Shown here: one piece after another, positions 34,204-44,800 of the stretch
Layout of the letters: every line of letters starts with the position of its first letter
How positions within the stretch are numbered: the first letter of the stretch is position 1
Assembly (NCBI RefSeq): GCF_000169175.1
Contig: NZ_AAWS01000037.1
Coordinates: 1-64,000 of the forward strand
DNA: 64,000 nt
Source of the DNA: Microscilla marina ATCC 23134
Lineage (GTDB): Bacteria > Bacteroidota > Bacteroidia > Cytophagales > Microscillaceae
Direction of reading: 5' to 3'
Position numbers and translations under genes: made by a program
The notes under the pieces: generated by a model
The model's database searches: none
What the model was told of the DNA's origin: nothing
What the model saw: the letters and a program-made list of their open reading frames with translations, nothing else

Positions 34204-35544
34204 TCATTCAAGTACTTCATAGCTTTTCAACAATTTATCAATGTCTTGATCTGTAATAGGTTTTGCGTCGGCTATACTTGAATAAGACCTTTCGGCGGCC
34301 ACCGCTTGTTTTATAACCCTGTGTGTATAGCCATTGTCACGAAGCCAGTGCTTGAAGTCGTCTGCTGTATGGGTATAATCGTAATCAATTATTTGTTCTT
34401 CCGTAAAGCGTGAGGGTAGGTGTTTTTGGGTGTATAGCGTGTCTAAGGCGGCTTTTAGCGCGGCTTGTCCATCGCCTCCCTTTCCTCCCTGAGAAGTGGG
34501 TGACTCATAAAGGGCGTTTGCCAGAAACCCAAACGGGGTAGACGTATCGTAAATATTGAATTGAGCCCGTTGAAGAAGTCCAATATATTTTTCGATGTTC
34601 CACTCATTCGCGTTGAGTATTTGAACTAGCCTGAATAGCCTGCCTGGCTTCCCAGATTCAATAGCGGCATTAAAGGCGTTCTCGAAGGTTTCGATGGCTC
34701 TGTTTAAATAAGCCGTTAACTGATCCAAATTAGTCCAAGTATTGTAAACACCTCCAGTCCTGAGCCCATTCACTCTATTTCCTATAAAGTTATTAAGGAG
34801 TTCTTCGCCTATAAATGAAGAAAGGGCTTGTACTCCTTGTTGCAGCCCTACTTCATTAGACACATCCAATTGGTTGTATATGGTGCGTATTTCATTGCCC
34901 ACAATGCGCAGGCTATCCATATACCTCAACATAAATCGGGCGGCAGATGCCTCTCTAGGGTTGATATGCCCCCCCTCTAATGCCTCGGCTATAAATTGCT
35001 CATGATTGCTTGCTACCTGTCCCTTTGCCTTAGCTTGCTTTACCAAGGTTTCAACGGTCTTAATATCTTTTTCCGAAAACTGCACGCCAGTAGAGGCTTT
35101 CAGTTCGCGTTGTTTCCGAACATAGGGATCTTCTTGGGTAGAAGGATCGTTCGGCTTGGTCGATCCGCTATTGTTGACGCCAATCCGATCTTTGGGGTGC
35201 AAGGTATGCACCACCTCCCAAGGGTAGACCCCATACAGTTCATGAAACTGTTCTACCAAGCTCCAGTAGCGTTTTGCTCCCTCTTTTATCTCCGCCTCCG
35301 TTTCGCTTCTGGGCACGAGGTTGTCCAAGGTTTTTATCATATCGGAAGGGGCAGTACCAGCCGCCAAAAGCGTGTCAACGGTATTATTAAAGCCTGAGGT
35401 TGTATCAGATACTGATGCAGGGCTTGCATCATCAAGGGTGATTTCTTTTTTCCTTGCGCCCGACTTGCGTTTGCCAATGATACCATCGGCATCCATCGTA
35501 GCTTTATTTTGTTTTTGTCTTATTTGAGACAGTCGTCTATCCAT
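34204..35544 (-). CDS. Basic-tailed protein of unknown function in the TcA cluster
   Basis: The 446-residue protein has no signal peptide and no membrane helix. Its first 35 residues are strongly basic (MDRRLSQIRQKQNKATMDAD, then GKRKSGARKKE), followed by a low-complexity linker and a mainly helical body from about residue 80 (AKRYWSLVEQFHELYGVYPW; ALSSFIGEELLNNFIGNRVN; LNRAIETFENAFNAAIESGK). I recognise no domain. It is the last gene of a minus-strand run with the TIKI-like gene (46 bp upstream), the 56-residue-repeat gene and the giant TcA-like gene, and shares their N-terminal polybasic character. It may be a cargo protein or an assembly factor of the TcA-like particle, which is inference from position. 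Confidence 0.75.
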   Translation of the reverse strand: MDRRLSQIRQKQNKATMDADGIIGKRKSGARKKEITLDDASPASVSDTTSGFNNTVDTLLAAGTAPSDMIKTLDNLVPRSETEAEIKEGAKRYWSLVEQFHELYGVYPWEVVHTLHPKDRIGVNNSGSTKPNDPSTQEDPYVRKQRELKASTGVQFSEKDIKTVETLVKQAKAKGQVASNHEQFIAEALEGGHINPREASAARFMLRYMDSLRIVGNEIRTIYNQLDVSNEVGLQQGVQALSSFIGEELLNNFIGNRVNGLRTGGVYNTWTNLDQLTAYLNRAIETFENAFNAAIESGKPGRLFRLVQILNANEWNIEKYIGLLQRAQFNIYDTSTPFGFLANALYESPTSQGGKGGDGQAALKAALDTLYTQKHLPSRFTEEQIIDYDYTHTADDFKHWLRDNGYTHRVIKQAVAAERSYSSIADAKPITDQDIDKLLKSYEVLE

Positions 35545-35590
35545 CGTTTGAGTGTTTTAGGAGTTTCATAAAAAATACCACGGGTTTGGT

Positions 35591-37267
35591 TTATTGATTA
35601 GGCAACGATTTTAAATCTTGTCTGGCTTTTGATATGTCCAGGGCAATGCTAACTATTAAATCATCAAGAGATGCTTGAGCTTGGCTGTCGTTAGTTTGAT
35701 TGCCCCGTAATTGTATCGTTCGTTCATTGATCTCCGTTGCGGTGCTAATAAATGTTTCCAAACTTGTTCGGTTGCTACTATCTACCAAGTTTTTTTGCTG
35801 ATTATAGAACGTCGCTATGCTTTGAACCGTGTCAAGGTTAAGCAGTGGTGATTGGTCAGTGCTTACCTGTTCAGAGGCATTAGGTTGACTATCAATACTT
35901 GTTTGAATTGTATCAGAGGGCTCATCCTCTGATGGTGGATAGTAAAAGCTTAGCTTCTCATTAGTTACATCTGTCAATGTATATGTCCGCTGTTCATTGA
36001 GTTTGGCAAAGGGAGCGTAACTGTACTCCGATCTCCAAGTTTTGTTTGCACTATCCGTGAAATATGCCACACTACCCTCGTCTTCTTGAAGCGCTTTTAA
36101 TTTGTTGAAGAGTCTTCTGCTGTGAATAGTGACCGTTTTTTTATTTGGAGTGTTACTTGGGTTTGTTTGATCTTTCCCCTTGATCATGGCATCCACCTGT
36201 TCATCAATATTGGTGTCTATTACTATATATAACTCATCTAAGGTTTTTTGACGATGAACCTCCATATTTACGTTGTATTTAGGGTTTTGTGGTTTAGATT
36301 CATCTTTATTCATGACCCAAACTTGTGCTCTATCTATATCATCCAGACGTGGGTCTTTTTCCACTGTTCGATTTGCCCATTTATCCAGTCCTCCCGAAAA
36401 GAATTCATTACCAGCGATATGACCAGTACCAATTACAAGTACTTTCCCATGGGGGTTTTGTGGGCTGTCCATTACAGATTTTATCATGCCTCCGATGTAC
36501 TTTTGCCTACTCGAATGTTTGTTGATTTTGTGATTATTGGGATCTCGTTCACTCATCATGTCCACTGATACTACTTTCCAGCCCAGTTCCCTAGCTTTCT
36601 TCACTACTTCTGCCTGATAAAGGTTGTTCCAGGCTGTTCGGCTCCATTCGTCTATCTTGGTGTCAAACTCTGCATCATCCCATTCATTGAGTGTCAAAGG
36701 TCCTTCAATCATCAAAGTTCCTGGTTGCTCGGCACGATCCATCAACAAAGAGGCATAAAGAAATGGTTCTTCTTGGTTATGTTTGTCATTGATAATCACT
36801 AAATTGCCCCCATCCAATTTAGCAGCTAAATCTTGTATTAAAGCACTTTGTTCAGTGTATAATTCGTCTTCTGTCAATCCGGCAACAAACTCATCCCTTA
36901 ATTTTTTTGTAAAGTCAAGTTCATTAAGTTTATTATCAGGATCTAACACCTCCCTCAATGCTTTTCGTTGTTCTTCTGGGCTTTCATCGGATATACTCTC
37001 ATCTTTTATAGTCCCGTTGTCTATAAACCTATCTATGAGAGCACCTACCCATGTTTTTACTGTTTTTTTGTCTACATTTTTTAGACTTTGCTGTTTTTTT
37101 AAAAGTTTCCTACTTTTCTTTTTGTTCTGTTCCTTGAGATAAGCCTGTAGTTCTTTAAAGCTCATACTCCGCTCTTTATTCTTCTTCTTCTTCTTTTTGG
37201 TAGTAGATTTTTCATCGGGCAAGTTAAAGCGAGTTGATTTCTTTTGATCAAGTTTACGATCTGACAT
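35591..37267 (-). CDS. Basic-tailed protein with a TIKI/ChaN/EreA-like domain, candidate effector
   Basis: A 558-residue protein without signal peptide. Residues 1-65 are extremely Lys-rich (KSTTKKKKKKNKERS at 20-34). Residues 153-290 carry a motif set of the TIKI/TraB/ChaN/EreA superfamily: GGNLVIINDKHNQEEPFL with His163, TLMIEGP with Glu188, and KVLVIGTGHIAG with a GxxH ending in His283. The superfamily motif is GxxH-Glu-GxxH; the first Gly is Asn here. The superfamily includes metalloproteases, erythromycin esterases and domains of the Pasteurella multocida toxin, which I use only as precedent for a toxin role. The C-terminal 250 residues are polar and Ser/Asp/Gln-rich, possibly disordered. 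It sits 16 bp after the repeat-protein gene, so both are surely co-transcribed. Confidence 0.72.
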   Translation of the reverse strand: MSDRKLDQKKSTRFNLPDEKSTTKKKKKKNKERSMSFKELQAYLKEQNKKKSRKLLKKQQSLKNVDKKTVKTWVGALIDRFIDNGTIKDESISDESPEEQRKALREVLDPDNKLNELDFTKKLRDEFVAGLTEDELYTEQSALIQDLAAKLDGGNLVIINDKHNQEEPFLYASLLMDRAEQPGTLMIEGPLTLNEWDDAEFDTKIDEWSRTAWNNLYQAEVVKKARELGWKVVSVDMMSERDPNNHKINKHSSRQKYIGGMIKSVMDSPQNPHGKVLVIGTGHIAGNEFFSGGLDKWANRTVEKDPRLDDIDRAQVWVMNKDESKPQNPKYNVNMEVHRQKTLDELYIVIDTNIDEQVDAMIKGKDQTNPSNTPNKKTVTIHSRRLFNKLKALQEDEGSVAYFTDSANKTWRSEYSYAPFAKLNEQRTYTLTDVTNEKLSFYYPPSEDEPSDTIQTSIDSQPNASEQVSTDQSPLLNLDTVQSIATFYNQQKNLVDSSNRTSLETFISTATEINERTIQLRGNQTNDSQAQASLDDLIVSIALDISKARQDLKSLPNQ

Positions 37268-37283
37268 AATATGGTTAATTTAG

Positions 37284-38627
37284 TTATTTCAAATTAGTTA
37301 AGTTATTTGATTGCATTTCTGTCACCGCATTCCTACGGTTTCTCCCCTCAGGTTTACTTGCTCTTTGGGCACGCCTTCGGGTTTGGGGCTCATTGATCAC
37401 CTCCTCGTCGCGTACAAACTGCCCTTTAGTTTTTTCTGCGGCGGTGGCTTCGCTTTCTTTGGGGTAATACACTAGCTCCTCTTTTCCATCATCCGACTGG
37501 GTTTTTACTGGGTAAAGCACCCTTCCCTGATCATCGGTTTTGGGCTTCAGGTTTTGGGGGAGTACTTCCCTTACTTTTTTCCCCGCATCTACTGCTTTTA
37601 CAAATTGCCCTTTTTGAAGTTCCGACGGGGTGGCATCGCTTTCCTGCGGCAGGTAAACCACTTCGCCCTCGTCTCCCAAGGTTGCGTACAGGTTACGTCC
37701 TTTGAACCATTTGTCTTCTTTGGGGGCATAGCCTTCAATGGCATCTTTGCCAGCGTCTACGTCTTTTACATAGCGTCCCTTCAGGCGTTCGGCTGGAGTA
37801 GCGTCGCTTTTTTGGGGGAGGTAGGTCGTTTTTCCGTCTTCATCAAGCGTAGGGTAAAGGTTGCGTCCCTTATACCAACGATCGGGTTTGGGGGCGGTAC
37901 CATCGAGCACCTCTTTGCCCGCCTCCACATCCTTTACAAACTGCCCTTTGAGTAGTTCCGACGGGGTGGCTTCGCTTTTTTGGGGGAGGTAGGTCGTTTT
38001 TCCGTTTTCATCTAGCGTAGGGTAGAGGTTACGCCCCTTGTACCAGCGATCTGGTTTGGGGTCAACACCGTTGAGCACTTCTTTGCCCGTGTCCACATCC
38101 TTTACAAACTGCCCTTTGAGCAATTCCGACGGGGTGGCTTCGCTTTGTTGGGGTAGATAAATCGTTTTTCCGTTTTCATCAAGCGTAGGGTAGAGGTTCC
38201 GTCCTTTGTACCATTTATCTGCTTTTGGCGGTATGCCTGCCGCCACTTCTTTTCCAACGTCTACGTCTTTCACAAACTGCCCTTTGAGCAGTTCCGAAGG
38301 TGTCGCATCGTTTTGTTGGGGCAAGTAAATAGTTGCGCCATCTTTGCCCGCAGTGGGGTAGAGGTTGCGCCCCTTGTACCATTTATCAGGTTTAGACGAG
38401 AACCCTGCCTTGACTTCATTGCTTTTGGCAATACCAGGCTTCTTGGCTGCCCTATTTTCTCTTCTTTTGTTGACACTTGCTCCTCCTTGTTTTTTGGCAA
38501 GAGCGGTAGGACGTTTTTTGGCTGGTCTGTTTAAGCCAGTAAATACGTTTTTAGTATTCCTTTGGCGTTTCAACTTAGCCCGGTTCGCATCGCCTCGTTG
38601 TCTTTTATGTTTTGCTGACTGATTCAT
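37284..38627 (-). CDS. Protein with five 56-residue tandem repeats and a polybasic N-terminus
   Basis: The 447-residue soluble protein starts with about 70 residues extremely rich in Lys and Arg (KHKRQRGDANRAKLKRQRNT at 6-25). Residues 78-357 are five tandem repeats of exactly 56 residues, each with the core KWYKGRNLYPTLDENGKT, then YLPQ, ATPSELLKGQFVKDV and GKEV. A sixth, degenerate copy runs to about residue 412, and the tail is again Arg-rich. A unit reads like a small beta-rich module plus a helix. I know no family. It is the first gene after the giant TcA-like gene (256 bp) and 16 bp before the TIKI-like gene. It could be a structural filament or bridging protein of the same particle. 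Confidence 0.8.
   Translation of the reverse strand: MNQSAKHKRQRGDANRAKLKRQRNTKNVFTGLNRPAKKRPTALAKKQGGASVNKRRENRAAKKPGIAKSNEVKAGFSSKPDKWYKGRNLYPTAGKDGATIYLPQQNDATPSELLKGQFVKDVDVGKEVAAGIPPKADKWYKGRNLYPTLDENGKTIYLPQQSEATPSELLKGQFVKDVDTGKEVLNGVDPKPDRWYKGRNLYPTLDENGKTTYLPQKSEATPSELLKGQFVKDVEAGKEVLDGTAPKPDRWYKGRNLYPTLDEDGKTTYLPQKSDATPAERLKGRYVKDVDAGKDAIEGYAPKEDKWFKGRNLYATLGDEGEVVYLPQESDATPSELQKGQFVKAVDAGKKVREVLPQNLKPKTDDQGRVLYPVKTQSDDGKEELVYYPKESEATAAEKTKGQFVRDEEVINEPQTRRRAQRASKPEGRNRRNAVTEMQSNNLTNLK
37557..38396 (-). repeat. Five 168-bp tandem repeats
   Basis: Five in-frame copies of 168 bp encode residues 78-357 of the protein at 37284-38627. No length change occurs between copies. DNA identity between the central copies (encoding residues 190-301) is visibly very high, which points to recent duplication or gene conversion. 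Confidence 0.9.
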
Positions 38628-38674
38628 GAGGGTATGTTTAAAGTTATGATTTGGATGTTGTAAAATTTGAAATA

Positions 38675-38869
38675 AGACCTAACAAGTTTTCAAAACCTGT
38701 TAGTACTCTGGCTTCTAAGTAGGTAAGGTAGAAATTTTGATGGATTTTGCTTACTGGCGATCTTCAAAAATTGAGCATAGCCGTAGCTATGGGATATTTT
38801 TAAGAGAAGCTAGTGAACAAAAGGCCCAAAATAGCGCTTTAAATATTTAGTGTCCAGAGTACTAGGTCT
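38675..38869. repeat. MITE-like nested inverted repeat between TcA gene and repeat-protein gene
   Basis: The outer arms read AGACCTA+GTACTCTGG on the left and CCAGAGTACTAGGTCT (38854-38869) on the right, a perfect 16-bp inverted repeat once a 21-bp hairpin (38682-38702, AACAAGTTTT-type) is removed from the left arm. Inside, about 38733-38832 is a long imperfect palindrome centred on CATAG-CCGTAG-CTATG. There is no ORF. It resembles a non-autonomous insertion element or a complex terminator. Confidence 0.6.
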
Positions 38870-38883
38870 AAATCAAGATAGGT

Positions 38884-41800
38884 TTATTCAACTTTTGCCT
38901 TGTATGAAGCAATCATCTCTACATTGCTAATCATTGACTTATCCCCCTGTACAGTAAACTTCCACGTAGAACCCTCTTTGGCTACGCTCAGGTTACCTAT
39001 TTCTAGGTAAGTACTGTCGGTAAGTTTGGTTTCGTCATTGAGCAAGAATGTAGGCTTTTGATCCCCCTCATAGTCATACTTAAGGAACAAACCATTTACT
39101 TTACTACCACTCATACTAGGGAACATGTCACGGGTAAAGGTAAGCTCCAAGTCTTGTTCATCGCTCAGCATGAAGTTGTTCCAAGCATCGGTAAAGTTAT
39201 AAGCAATGTCAACGAAACTAGTGGTATGGTACGGCTTCAAGGCACCTTTCACCGCATTGGCAAAGGCACTTCCTCCTTGCACTGCAGTATAGCGCAACTT
39301 GATGGTGACATCTAACAAGTCCTTTACATTGTAAGTAAAGCCTTTTTTACCATTGAGTTCCAGTCTCCACAACGACACCGCTCCAGTGCCTTCAAACGGC
39401 AGGTAACGATCGTCGTAATACCTTAGCTCAAACAAACCATTGTTTTCGGTATACTGGTCTACATAAGACAGCGCCACTTGTTGGTTGGCTTTCCAGTCGT
39501 TGCGAATAGACATTGGCTGAGTGCCCTTGGCGTCTAGCAAGTGCTTCACTGCCTTGGTGTCGGGTTCTAGCAACACTTTGTTGTTTAATTGGGTAAGCGT
39601 AGCATTTACATACTGCCCTTCGCCAATATCAAAAGCCAGGGCAATTGTCTTGACTTGGCGCTTGTAGTGCCCAGGGAAATCATAGTCAAACAATGCCTCA
39701 GTTAGCCTAAACTCACACACTCCTTTAGACTTGAGTTGCATAAATGCGAGTGGGTCTAGTTCTAACAAGGAGATGTTTTTGGTGATTTCGAAAGTACGCG
39801 AATCTTGCTCTATGTAAGCCTTTTCCATTCGGCTAAGGTCAAAGCCAAGGCTGCTACCCGCCAACAATCCTTTTTTCTGACTGTCCCAATAGGTGCCCCC
39901 AATGTAGCTCACTTCCGAAGCGGGTGTGCCTGTTTCGAACTGAAAGGCTTTTTCGGCTTGTTTTGCCATGTCGTGCGCCATCTTGTACGAATCGTAATAC
40001 ATACTTGACAACTTGCTTGACATCCACTGATAGAGTGCTTTGTTAGAGAATTTATCGGTCATAAAGTTGGCGATTGATTGGTTGTTTTCAATCTCCTTTT
40101 TGTGAACTTCCAATTCTCTTTGGGCGACCTCTTTTTGTATTTTGGCGCTCAAAATCTGAATCTCCAATTGTTTGATCTCCCCGTCTGCCATGTCTCTTTG
40201 CAGTTCCCAGTCTTGCACCGAGCGTTGGTGCTGGGCACGCATCCCCACCAGCTCGCCCGAAGTCATGAGGGCTTCGCCCGTGGTTTGGAACGACTCGTTG
40301 GTGCTTTCGAGAAACTCGCCCGCTTGCATTCCTCCTGTGGTTACCCCAAAATTGAATGGGCCCATGTTGAACTGAGGCACCACCTTGGCAATGGCACTTA
40401 AGATATAGCCAAAGGCGGCTACCGATTGCAGCGCAATGCCCGCAATCATCAAATCCATCTGTTGGGTTTCTTCGTCGAGCCACCCATCACTAATCAAGGT
40501 ATCATAGTGAAGTTTTTGAAGCTCAGCCGTTTTTTTGCTTTCCTCCAGGTTCTCAATATTCTTTTCTGCCTCCTCAATGTTCTTTTCTTTGATTTGAGTA
40601 GTAAGATGAAGAATATTGTGCTCATTTTTATTTTGAAGAATGCTCAACGCCTCGGCATCTTTCTTTTCGATGGCTGCCAAGAGGTCACTACCAAACTGTT
40701 CTACCTTTTGGGCAAACTCTTTAGCCTTGTTGAGCATATAGCCAAATCGGTAATGAGGCACTTCCATGGTGAGCCCAGCCAAGGCACTGCTAAAGCCTCC
40801 ACCTCCAGCGGCAGCGTTTACTAGCGCCATTGGGTCGATGGGTGGTTGAAACAGCGGCAAGGGTTGTTTGATGCCCATGATGTTGAGGCTGTGGCGGATT
40901 TTATAGAGACGATCTTCTACTCGCCCCCAATAATCAATGAATAGGGAGTTTTCGGGAACAAAAAAGTAAGGGTCTGCTATAGAATCGTGCACCATGCCCG
41001 CAAACGAGAAACTATCATACGCCGAGATAATTTTTTCCTCTTCTTCGTCGTAGTTGGCATTTTCCAAATCAAAGATAAAATCGTAGTCATCGTCCAAGCC
41101 AGTGTATTGCTTTAGCTCGCTGTATGCCACATCGTCGGATAACACTTTTTCCCCCAGGTTTTCGGGTTTTTTACCCAAGAGGTCATACGCCAACACATAC
41201 AACATGCGGGCTTCGTTGATGCTTTCTCTGGTGTATTGACGGAACAACATATCGCCCCAGTCGAGCAAGTTATCGATGTAGTTCATCATTATAGCCTTAC
41301 GGTAGGCGATCTTACGATACTCGGCAATGGTGTGAGGGTCGAACGGATCGTCGAGGTAAGTACTAATTTGTGAAGTGGTGTTTTGCATCAACTCATAACG
41401 ATAGTCGAGCTTGGCGCAAATTGCCAACACCTCTTGCAAGTTGGTTTGGGCATTTTCCAACAGCGTTTGCTGGTCGGCATCGTTGCTTGAGGTGGTCAGG
41501 TTGGTTACCGCCAGCGAAAGCTCAGTATAAGTAGGCCAGCTTTCGATGTTGGCAAGGGTTCTGGTCACTTCACCCTCTGCCGAATCGGTATAAGTGCCAA
41601 TAGACACATTGTCTAGCGAGGTATACCCTTGGAACACAGGATTAAACTCAATCAAAAGTGTTGAGAAGCTTTCTAGCTTTGCCCTTGCGTCATCGCCATC
41701 ACTGCCAAAGTACTCCAAGCTGCCTTCCATAGAGGTAAGTAAAGCGCTAATGTCGGTGGCAAGGAAAGGCAAGAATTTCCAATAGTTGCTCGTCTCGGTT

Positions 41801-44800
41801 GGATCAAAAATGTATTCATACCATTCTTTGGCATATTCAAATTTTTGATCGGTATTGAGCGACATGGCAATGTGGAAAGGCGCATGAAAGAAAATCTCCC
41901 AATAATAGATTCCGTTGGCACTGTCAAAATCTAGGTGGGTGCTCACGGGTAAACCTGACGACTCCACATTGTTTGGGTCTGCCTCAATCGTAGTAGGACC
42001 AGAGCTTCCCGCTTCTCGGCTAAACGAGGGCGTTTCGTCGGTTTGCTGTACGGTGGCATTGAGCAAACCTCCAATACCCGTAGGCGTATCTACCGAAGCA
42101 AGCAAGGCTTGGTTGAGCGCATCGGCGGTACTGGTGGTCAAGCGCACGATTTCATAGTTTACATCATCAATCTCATAAGGCACCGCCTCATCTTCATCAT
42201 CCACTACATAATCGATAAACTGACCGTTTTGAATGAAGTATAACTTGCTGTTTTTATTCAATGCCGCAGTCATTCCTGTATGCAAATCGCTTGGGAAGTT
42301 GCCCCAGTTTCCTTTGATGGTAGCCCCATCACTGTCGTCAAAGTTATCTGGCGTTTCCGTGCTCAGAATCTTATAATACTGGCTATCTACAATCAAATAG
42401 ACATTACCATTGAGCACAAAAGCCGCCGACACATCACTTACCCCATTGCCAATGGTTTTTGGGTAGTTTTCGTCCATCTCTTGGCTTACAGTCACGTTGC
42501 CCTCTTCATCAACCTCAATGCTGTGTGCTATAAACTGGTCTTCGCTAAACAAGTAGACTTTACTATCCAGTACATAAGCGGCATCAATGTTACTTGCATC
42601 AAAATTTTGGGTGTTCAAATTTCCCCAGTCCACCGTAATGGTTTCCGTGTTTGAGGTATCAAAATCCGAACTGAGTTCAAGCGATTGATTTTTGGCACTG
42701 TTAAACAAATAGGTTTTACTATCAAAGTAAGTAAATGCCGCGTCTACCGTACCCGACCAATTGGAAGGGAGACCTGGCAATAAACTAGCAATGGTACCCA
42801 CAGTTTCTACGGTGTTATAATCAGCCCCTTCGTAGCGCACATAATTTTCGCCAGACAAGAGGTAAGTATACCCATCGAGCGTAAATGCTGCATCAATGCC
42901 ACTGTTGTCAAAGGTCAGGCTTAACCCAAAAGTATTCGAGATAGTTTTGCTATCCTCGCTCAAAAAGATATTGGTTACTTTATTATTATTGTTGCTGCTC
43001 TTAAGCTTTATTTGATCAGGGGCTAGTGTCCAATATTGGTCTCCCGACAAAATGTATATGAAGTTGTTATAGCTAAATGCAGCATCCACTGCTATTTTAT
43101 TACTATTTTTATCTTTTAAAAAGAAATAACCTTTAAAACTATCATACGACCCTTGGTAAAGCCCCAGTTTGTTGCTAGAGCTTCCAGTGGAAGTAATGAA
43201 TATCTTCTCAGATTCGGAGTAAACCAAAATATCAGCACTCCATTCATCCCCATTGTCAATGGTTTTACTGCTCAAGTCAAAGCAAACAAGTAAGCCATCA
43301 AAATATACCCTCAGTAAATTATCTGTAGAAGTATAGCAAACAGAAGTTAATGTTTTGCCTGCATAAATTGAAGCGGTGACCTCATCAAAACCAAACTCTT
43401 CCACTATAAATCTTGAGAAGTCCCCCGTCTTGATTACTTCAGGAGTAGCGGCTGATATGGTGCCATCGTCTGCCTTAGCCATAGAGCTGTAACGAATCCA
43501 TTGGTCACTATTAAACACATAAAGTGTGTCGTTGTAAACAAATGAACCTACCACTGGGGTGCTTGCTCCTGAGAAGTTATTCGTTAAAATTCCCCACTTG
43601 CTGGAAATCGCACTTCCATCGGAGTTACTCCCCGCAACTACGTACTTTGACGAAGCATTATTAAACAAGTAAGCATTGCCATCGTCTCCCTGAAAAGCCG
43701 CATCTACATTACCCCAATCGGTAGGAATGCCTAACTCATTGTTTTCTATCAGTTTGGGGTAATACTCTTCTGCCAAGTCTCCCCCGTCGGTCAGGTACTT
43801 GTAGTATTGATCCCCCGAAAACAAGTACACATTGGTACCATCATTATAGCCAGCGTCTATGCCATAGTCGGCTTGAATGTTGTTTTGCACCTGGGCCCAA
43901 CGTGCCGAGTTATTACCGCTTTCTATGACACTGCTACCATCATACACATAGTACATGTTGCCTACCATGTAATAAATGCTTGCTCCGTCATAGAAGGCAG
44001 CCGTAATGTTCTCGTCAGTAGGAAGGTTCTCGGTGTTGGTTGACAGGCTTTGCGGCCATTTATCGGTAGATAGCGCCACTACCGAAGGTTTGACCAAAAA
44101 GCCCCCTCCTTTGTAGTCATAAGTAAACCAAGGACCATCCAAACTATTCTCAATAGAATTGAGCATCACAATGTCGTTGCTATTCAATTGACTAGAGTCT
44201 TCGGAAGGAAAGAGGTGTTCAAAAACTTCCATTCCCTTGTTTTCAAAGTCAGGCGTATCTGCCGAGTAGGTAACCAGTTCTGAGGTGAGACTATAAGCCA
44301 CCTGCTTGGTTTTTACCAGAGAACTTTTGGTGTAAATACGTTTTAAGAAATAGGGCAGACTGAGCACAGAAAAGTCATAGTAAGTATACTTACAACTAAT
44401 CACGATATTCTCGTAGTCATCGTCGTCATAACCATCAATCTTTTCGGCGTTTTCTACAAAAAGCTCTACATCGGTGATTTTACCTTGGGTTTCGATGCTG
44501 GTATCCAGCAACTGAGGTTGCGACCACTCGTCATTGAGGTTGTAGAAGGAATAGTAAATGTTTACCCGATAATAACCTCCTCCACTGGAAGATGAAGAAG
44601 ATGAGGAAGTAAAATACTGAATGTCATCATCGTCGGTAGTAGTCGCTACTGCCGCCGTAGAAGAATCTTGCTCGTCTTCGTCGTCCATGATGCGCTCAAC
44701 AGTAGCCCAAAATACAAACACGCGGTAAAACGCATATACAGGGTAAACTTTGGTAGATTCGATCGCCACCTCTACTTTTTTCCAAGGCTCCCAAGTAGCC

